A stretch of DNA of 34,148 bases from JASSUD01 sp031963225 (GTDB taxonomy: Bacteria; Pseudomonadota; Gammaproteobacteria; Burkholderiales; Burkholderiaceae): assembly GCA_031963225.1 (NCBI GenBank), contig JASSUD010000026.1:1-34148 (forward strand), in the 5' to 3' direction. Both the position numbers and the translations under genes were made by a program. Numbering within the stretch: the first letter of the stretch is position 1; each line of letters begins with the position of its first letter. The notes beneath the pieces were generated by a model. It did no database searches. It saw only the letters and a program-made list of their open reading frames with translations, and was not told the DNA's origin. Shown piece after piece: positions 30,592-34,148 of this stretch.

Positions 30592-31464
30592 ATGCACGGC
30601 TTCCTCGCCCCCCTTTTTGCATTAGGTCTGGGCGTCAATATTGACCATATTGCAACCCTTAGAAATGCACGAGGTACCCCCTACCCGGATCCTATTCAAG
30701 CGGCACTTGCTGCGGAAGAAGCGGGAGCGGATGTAATTACGCTGCATTTGCGTGAAGATCGGCGTCATATCAAAGATGAAGATGTGGCCCGGCTACGGCC
30801 TTTGCTACGCACTCGTATGAATTTAGAGTGTGCAATTACTCCAGAGATGTTGCGCATCGCTTGCGCAATTCGCCCACAGGATGTGTGCCTCGTTCCTGAG
30901 CGGCGTGAAGAGCTCACTACAGAAGGTGGTTTGGATGTAGAACGCCACTTTGATGCTACGCAGGCTGCTTGCACTATGCTTGCCCAAGAGGGCATACGCG
31001 TTGCACTTTTTGTAGATGCAAACCCCCACGCTATTACAGCGGCTAAAGCGGCTGGAGCTTCCATTATTGAGCTGCATACGGGGCTATACGCAAATCTTTT
31101 AGAGCAAACCCTTATGCATAATTTGGAAGATTCCCGGCGACAGCCCTATGACCCACTATGTTACAACAGCTTCCATGCAGATCAGTGCGCAGCAGGCCTA
31201 AAAACCCCTGCTGTACAACAAGAGCTCATACGCCTACAAGAGGCTGTAGCGCTGGGGCTTTCCTTAGGTTTGCAAGTCCATGCAGGGCATGGACTGCACT
31301 ATGGCAATGTACAGCCTATCGCATCGATTGCAGGCATTCGGGAACTTAATATTGGCCACGCTATCGTCTCTCATGCGGTTTTAGTAGGGTGGATGGAAGC
31401 CGTTCGATCCATGAAAGCACTACTTAGTGCGGGTATCGAATCTTCTCCTTTAGAAAATCAATAA
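30592..31464 (+). CDS. pdxJ: pyridoxine 5'-phosphate synthase
   Basis: PdxJ condenses 1-deoxy-D-xylulose 5-phosphate with 3-amino-2-oxopropyl phosphate to give pyridoxine 5'-phosphate, the last ring-forming step of the DXP-dependent vitamin B6 pathway. The 290-residue TIM barrel has the family's key segments: GVNIDHIATLRNAR (14-27), TLHLREDRRHI (50-60), LVPERREELTTEGGLD (98-113), IELHTGLYA and the phosphate-binding HAGHGLHYGN (235-244), with IGHAIVSHAV near the end. It is preceded by dispersed repeat copy 8 with only a weak AGG as ribosome binding site. acpS starts 13 bases downstream; the two genes are co-transcribed in many proteobacteria. Confidence 0.95.
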   Translation: MHGFLAPLFALGLGVNIDHIATLRNARGTPYPDPIQAALAAEEAGADVITLHLREDRRHIKDEDVARLRPLLRTRMNLECAITPEMLRIACAIRPQDVCLVPERREELTTEGGLDVERHFDATQAACTMLAQEGIRVALFVDANPHAITAAKAAGASIIELHTGLYANLLEQTLMHNLEDSRRQPYDPLCYNSFHADQCAAGLKTPAVQQELIRLQEAVALGLSLGLQVHAGHGLHYGNVQPIASIAGIRELNIGHAIVSHAVLVGWMEAVRSMKALLSAGIESSPLENQ

Positions 31465-31477
31465 AAGGAGAAAGGCG

Positions 31478-31873
31478 GTGATCTACGGCATTGGTACGGA
31501 TATAGTCGACATCGCCCGCATTAGGCAGGTGATGGAGCGCACGTCTGGGCGATTTGCCGAGCGTGTATTGGGGAAGCAAGAATTAGAGGAATACCAAGCG
31601 CGCAGCGCTCGCTGCACCAAGCGGGGTATGGCGTTTTTGGCTACCCGATTTGCAGTAAAAGAAGCTTTTTCAAAGGCAGTAGGCTTAGGCGTGAAACCTC
31701 CTGTAGCGCTAAAACTACTCCAAACGCTGAATGACCCAGCCACTGGGCAGCCGCATATTGTTACGACTGGAGCACTTGCTAGCTGGTTAGACAAGCAATG
31801 CATTCGGACCCATGTATCGCTGAGCGATGAGCGCGAGGTGGTAGTTGCTTTTGTTATTGCTGAAGTGTCTTAA
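31478..31873 (+). CDS. acpS: holo-[acyl-carrier-protein] synthase
   Basis: AcpS transfers the 4'-phosphopantetheine arm of CoA to apo-ACP, activating it for fatty acid synthesis. The 131-residue protein has the two magnesium-binding motifs: Asp8 in GIGTDIVDI and Glu62 in RFAVKEAFSKA. SLSDEREVVVAFVI near the end is also typical. It starts at GTG with AAAGGAGAAAGG upstream, 13 bases after the pdxJ stop, so the two are one operon. Confidence 0.95.
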   Translation: MIYGIGTDIVDIARIRQVMERTSGRFAERVLGKQELEEYQARSARCTKRGMAFLATRFAVKEAFSKAVGLGVKPPVALKLLQTLNDPATGQPHIVTTGALASWLDKQCIRTHVSLSDEREVVVAFVIAEVS

Positions 31874-31884
31874 CGGATATATTT

Positions 31885-32010
31885 AATTTTTTTGTAATTG
31901 GTGGAGTTTGATAGAACCTTTTTACGTATGCCCCTTGGTAGGTTGGTGGTGACGAAGGAACCCCAACATGCATACCACCGCCTTTTTAAATACCTGCGTA
32001 ACATCAATTA
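31885..32010 (-). repeat. dispersed intergenic repeat, copy 9
   Basis: This is the whole unit in reverse orientation to copy 8: GTAATTGGTGGAGTTTGAT to CTTTTTACGTATG, then the core GGTAGGTTGGTGGTGACGAA to CATGCATACCACC, then CTTTTTAAATACCTGCGTAA. It lies between acpS and nagZ. Confidence 0.88.
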
Positions 32011-32052
32011 ATAATCTGTGTGCAGACCCTGACTCAAAAATAGGAAATTATT

Positions 32053-33171
32053 GTGGACGTTTCAAAAATAGAGCAAATATTGAGCGAGCCCCTACCTTTA
32101 CGTGGCCCCGTTATGCTAGATGTGGCTGGAAAAGCACTCACTGAAGATGAGTGCAAACGCATTGCGCATCCGTTAACCGGCGGCCTTATTTTATTTGCAC
32201 GTAATTTTGAGAATCGTACCCAGCTCTGCGCCTTAGTCGCTCAAATTCGTGCCGTTCGACCTTCTATTTTGATTGCGGTCGATCATGAAGGCGGACGTGT
32301 TCAACGTTTTAAAACGGATGGATTTACCGTATTGCCAGCAATGCGCCAGCTCGGCGCTCTATGGAATAGCAATCCGATTGAGGCAATGCATACCGCTGTG
32401 GCAGTAGGCTATGCACTTGCAGCAGAGCTGCGAGCATGCGGCATAGACTTTAGCTTTACACCCTTATTAGATAGGGAGTATGGCCGCTCAGAGGTGATTG
32501 GAAATCGCGCGTTTCATGCAGATTCCACCGTCATTGCCACGCTAGCGCAAAGTTTAAACCAAGGTATGGCGCTTGCCGGCATGGCCAATTGTGGCAAGCA
32601 TTTTCCAGGGCACGGGTATGCAGAGGCAGATTCACATCATGCACTTCCCGTAGACCCTCGCACGCTAGAAGATATTCTAGGCGATACACAACCTTATACA
32701 GGACTGGGATTAGCACTAGCTGCTGTAATGCCCGCTCATATTCAATATTCAAATGTAGATGTGCATCCAGCAGGTTTTTCTCACTTCTGGCTACACACCA
32801 TTTTGCGCGAGCAACTGGGTTTCACCGGCGCCATTTTGAGCGATGACCTCTCTATGCAGGGCGCCAAATCAGTAGGCAGTGTTTTAGAAGCCGCTCAAGC
32901 TGCTTTAGCTGCAGGCTGTGATATGGTTTTAGTATGTAATCACCCAGAAGAAACCGATACGGTCTTGGCAGGCTTACGCCCTCCTGCTTGCGCGGGCTCT
33001 CAACGTCGCTTGGCTCGCTTAGCGGCCCATCAGCCTAATATTCCTCAGCTCCTGCCAGATTTCACCACGGGTATCGACCCATACACTTTTGAAGCTTGCT
33101 GGCAAAGCCTGCATAAACAACCGGAATACCAAAAAGCCAAAGCTATTTTGCAGCGCCTTTTAACCGCCTAA
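32053..33171 (+). CDS. nagZ: beta-N-acetylhexosaminidase NagZ
   Basis: NagZ (glycoside hydrolase family 3) removes N-acetylglucosamine from anhydro-muropeptides in the cytoplasm, downstream of lytic transglycosylases such as MltD in this window. The 372-residue protein begins at GTG. Visible motifs: LTGGLILFARNF (41-52), IAVDHEGGRVQR (74-85), the KHFPGHG loop (182-188) with Asp193 and His195, and SDDLSM (263-268), which carries the aspartate nucleophile. DREYGRSEVIGNRAF stands where relatives have a DLDYG-type sequence. The C-terminus ends in a helix, YQKAKAILQRLL. It is the last gene of the rnc-to-nagZ block. Confidence 0.94.
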   Translation: MDVSKIEQILSEPLPLRGPVMLDVAGKALTEDECKRIAHPLTGGLILFARNFENRTQLCALVAQIRAVRPSILIAVDHEGGRVQRFKTDGFTVLPAMRQLGALWNSNPIEAMHTAVAVGYALAAELRACGIDFSFTPLLDREYGRSEVIGNRAFHADSTVIATLAQSLNQGMALAGMANCGKHFPGHGYAEADSHHALPVDPRTLEDILGDTQPYTGLGLALAAVMPAHIQYSNVDVHPAGFSHFWLHTILREQLGFTGAILSDDLSMQGAKSVGSVLEAAQAALAAGCDMVLVCNHPEETDTVLAGLRPPACAGSQRRLARLAAHQPNIPQLLPDFTTGIDPYTFEACWQSLHKQPEYQKAKAILQRLLTA

Positions 33172-33210
33172 TGTCCTGTGCGATTTAGTGGCTCATTATT
33201 TAGATGGCAT

Positions 33211-34148
33211 CTATGACAAACGGACTATGTTTTTGCTTGCCTCATGTAAATTTAAAGATGGGGATGGCTTACCAACGGCCCCACGCTGCTGCAAAAGTCG
33301 CTGATTCATTCGGCTTAAACCTTGCACACCTTGAATAGAGGTATTCGATACGGCCAGTCCGTGATGCATCGAACTCCAATGCAGACGTACTTGATAACCC
33401 TCTTTCTTTTCTGTGATCTGCCATAGGCGAACAGAGTGATCAGCACAGCCAGTTGCCAAATAGGTGCCAGTAGGCGTTACTCTCCAAGCAACACTAATGG
33501 CTGCTCCACCAAAATCTCGTATCACCGCTACACACTGACCCGAGGTGATATCCCACAGCCGCACCGTATTGTCCGAACTGGCCGAGGCAATCTGCTGGCC
33601 GCTGGGAGAATACACCACGCTAATAACAGTGGAGGTATGTCCTTGTAAGGTGCGCGCTAGGTCCCCTGTTTGCGCATCCCACAGCAGCACTGTCTTGCCA
33701 TAACTGCTCGAGGCGATCTGCTGGCCGCTCGGCGAATACGCCACGCTACGAACATAGCAAGTATGCCCTCGTAAGGTATGCGCGAGGGCTCCGGTTTGCG
33801 CGTCCCACAACCGCACCGTCCTGTCATCACTGCCCGAGGCAATCTGCTGGCCGCTCGGCGAATACACCACTCTACGAACTATGGAGGTATGCCCTTGTAA
33901 TATGTGCGCGAGGGCACCGGTTTGCGCGTCCCACAACCGCACCGTAGCGTCCTCACTGCTCGAGGCAATCTGCTGGCCGCTCGGCGAATACACCACGCTA
34001 CGAACTATGGAGGTATGCCCTTGTAAGGTGTGCGCGAGAACACCGGTTTGCGCATCCCACACCCGCACCATCTGGTCCGAACTGCCCGAGGCGATCTGCT
34101 GGCCGCTCGGCGAATACACCACGCTACGAACTATGGAGGTATGCCCTT
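33211..34148 (-). CDS. partial WD40 protein, probably C-terminus of a third NACHT-WD40 protein
   Basis: The frame is open to the right edge, so the N-terminus lies outside the window. The visible 312 residues hold six WD40 blades, four of them almost identical (VVYSPSGQQIAS, VRLWDAQTGALAHTLQGHTS). The tail, VRLWQIT then LAVSNTSIQGVQGLSRMNQR and LLQQRGAVG, parallels the end of the NACHT-WD40 protein at 12986 (LSIQGAVGLSPMN, LLTQRGAV). That shared tail makes a NACHT-type front end likely but unproven. It converges on nagZ. Confidence 0.85.
   Translation of the reverse strand, partial: GHTSIVRSVVYSPSGQQIASGSSDQMVRVWDAQTGVLAHTLQGHTSIVRSVVYSPSGQQIASSSEDATVRLWDAQTGALAHILQGHTSIVRRVVYSPSGQQIASGSDDRTVRLWDAQTGALAHTLRGHTCYVRSVAYSPSGQQIASSSYGKTVLLWDAQTGDLARTLQGHTSTVISVVYSPSGQQIASASSDNTVRLWDITSGQCVAVIRDFGGAAISVAWRVTPTGTYLATGCADHSVRLWQITEKKEGYQVRLHWSSMHHGLAVSNTSIQGVQGLSRMNQRLLQQRGAVGKPSPSLNLHEASKNIVRLS
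33415..34148 (-). repeat. WD40 repeat array with near-identical 126-bp units
   Basis: Six units of 42 codons are visible and continue past the window edge. Units 1-3 share long identical DNA stretches (for example around GCCGCTCGGCGAATACACCA), which implies very recent duplication or gene conversion. Changes fall mainly at the blade-surface positions GSSDQM, SSEDAT and GSDDRT. Confidence 0.9.

Overview
The window looks like a piece of a small-genome, host-associated betaproteobacterium of the Burkholderiaceae. The housekeeping genes (rnc, era, recO, pdxJ, acpS, nagZ; dnaQ, rnhA, a YafS-like methyltransferase, mltD; ldcA) have Burkholderia-type sequences, and several keep Burkholderia gene order. 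They are mixed with eukaryote-like repeat proteins (NACHT, HEAT, WD40, F-box/LRR-like), decayed insertion sequences and many short dispersed repeats. That mix, with a moderate to low GC feel, points to an intracellular endosymbiont such as the fungal endobacteria Mycoavidus or Glomeribacter. The assignment is inference; no rRNA is present to settle it.

Layout. 1-421: a partial unknown gene on the minus strand. 542-3170: a GC-rich ABC transporter gene lying between an intact tRNA-Leu(UAG) with its terminator and a second copy of the tRNA 3' end with the same terminator, the geometry left by site-specific integration at a tRNA. 3308-5931: ldcA, a degenerate WD40-type protein with a tandem PIIS repeat, and a small basic protein. 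6020-17878: a secreted phospholipase-D-type nuclease, then two very large divergently transcribed NACHT ATPases. Both share an N-terminal TPR-like and TIR/SEFIR-like module; one ends in about 16 HEAT-like repeats, the other in pentapeptide plus about 13 WD40 repeats. Remnants of duplicated nuclease and NACHT genes lie around them. 17916-22387: dnaQ is separated from rnhA by about 3.5 kb holding IS5- and IS3-family remnants, an AT-rich F-box/LRR-like gene, an unknown two-helix membrane protein and miniature elements. 22388-25429: rnhA, the methyltransferase and mltD. 25563-33171: a miniature inverted-repeat element followed by rnc-era-(hipA-hipB)-recO-pdxJ-acpS-nagZ. 33211-34148: the C-terminal part of a third WD40 protein, closely related to the end of the NACHT-WD40 protein.

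How it fits together. The core genes cover RNA processing and ribosome assembly (rnc, era), recombination (recO), cofactor and carrier-protein supply (pdxJ, acpS), replication (dnaQ, rnhA) and peptidoglycan turnover (ldcA, mltD, nagZ). The accessory genes look like either an NLR-type defence set with interchangeable sensors or a group of host-interacting effectors. The divergent NACHT pair, with a common front end and different repeat-built sensors, is the strongest candidate for an undescribed system here.

A dispersed intergenic repeat of about 100-130 bp occurs at least nine times, often exactly where core gene order is interrupted. One copy is itself split by a 120-bp element with 22-bp inverted ends and a 12-bp flanking duplication. 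All reading was by eye; no similarity search or structure prediction was run.
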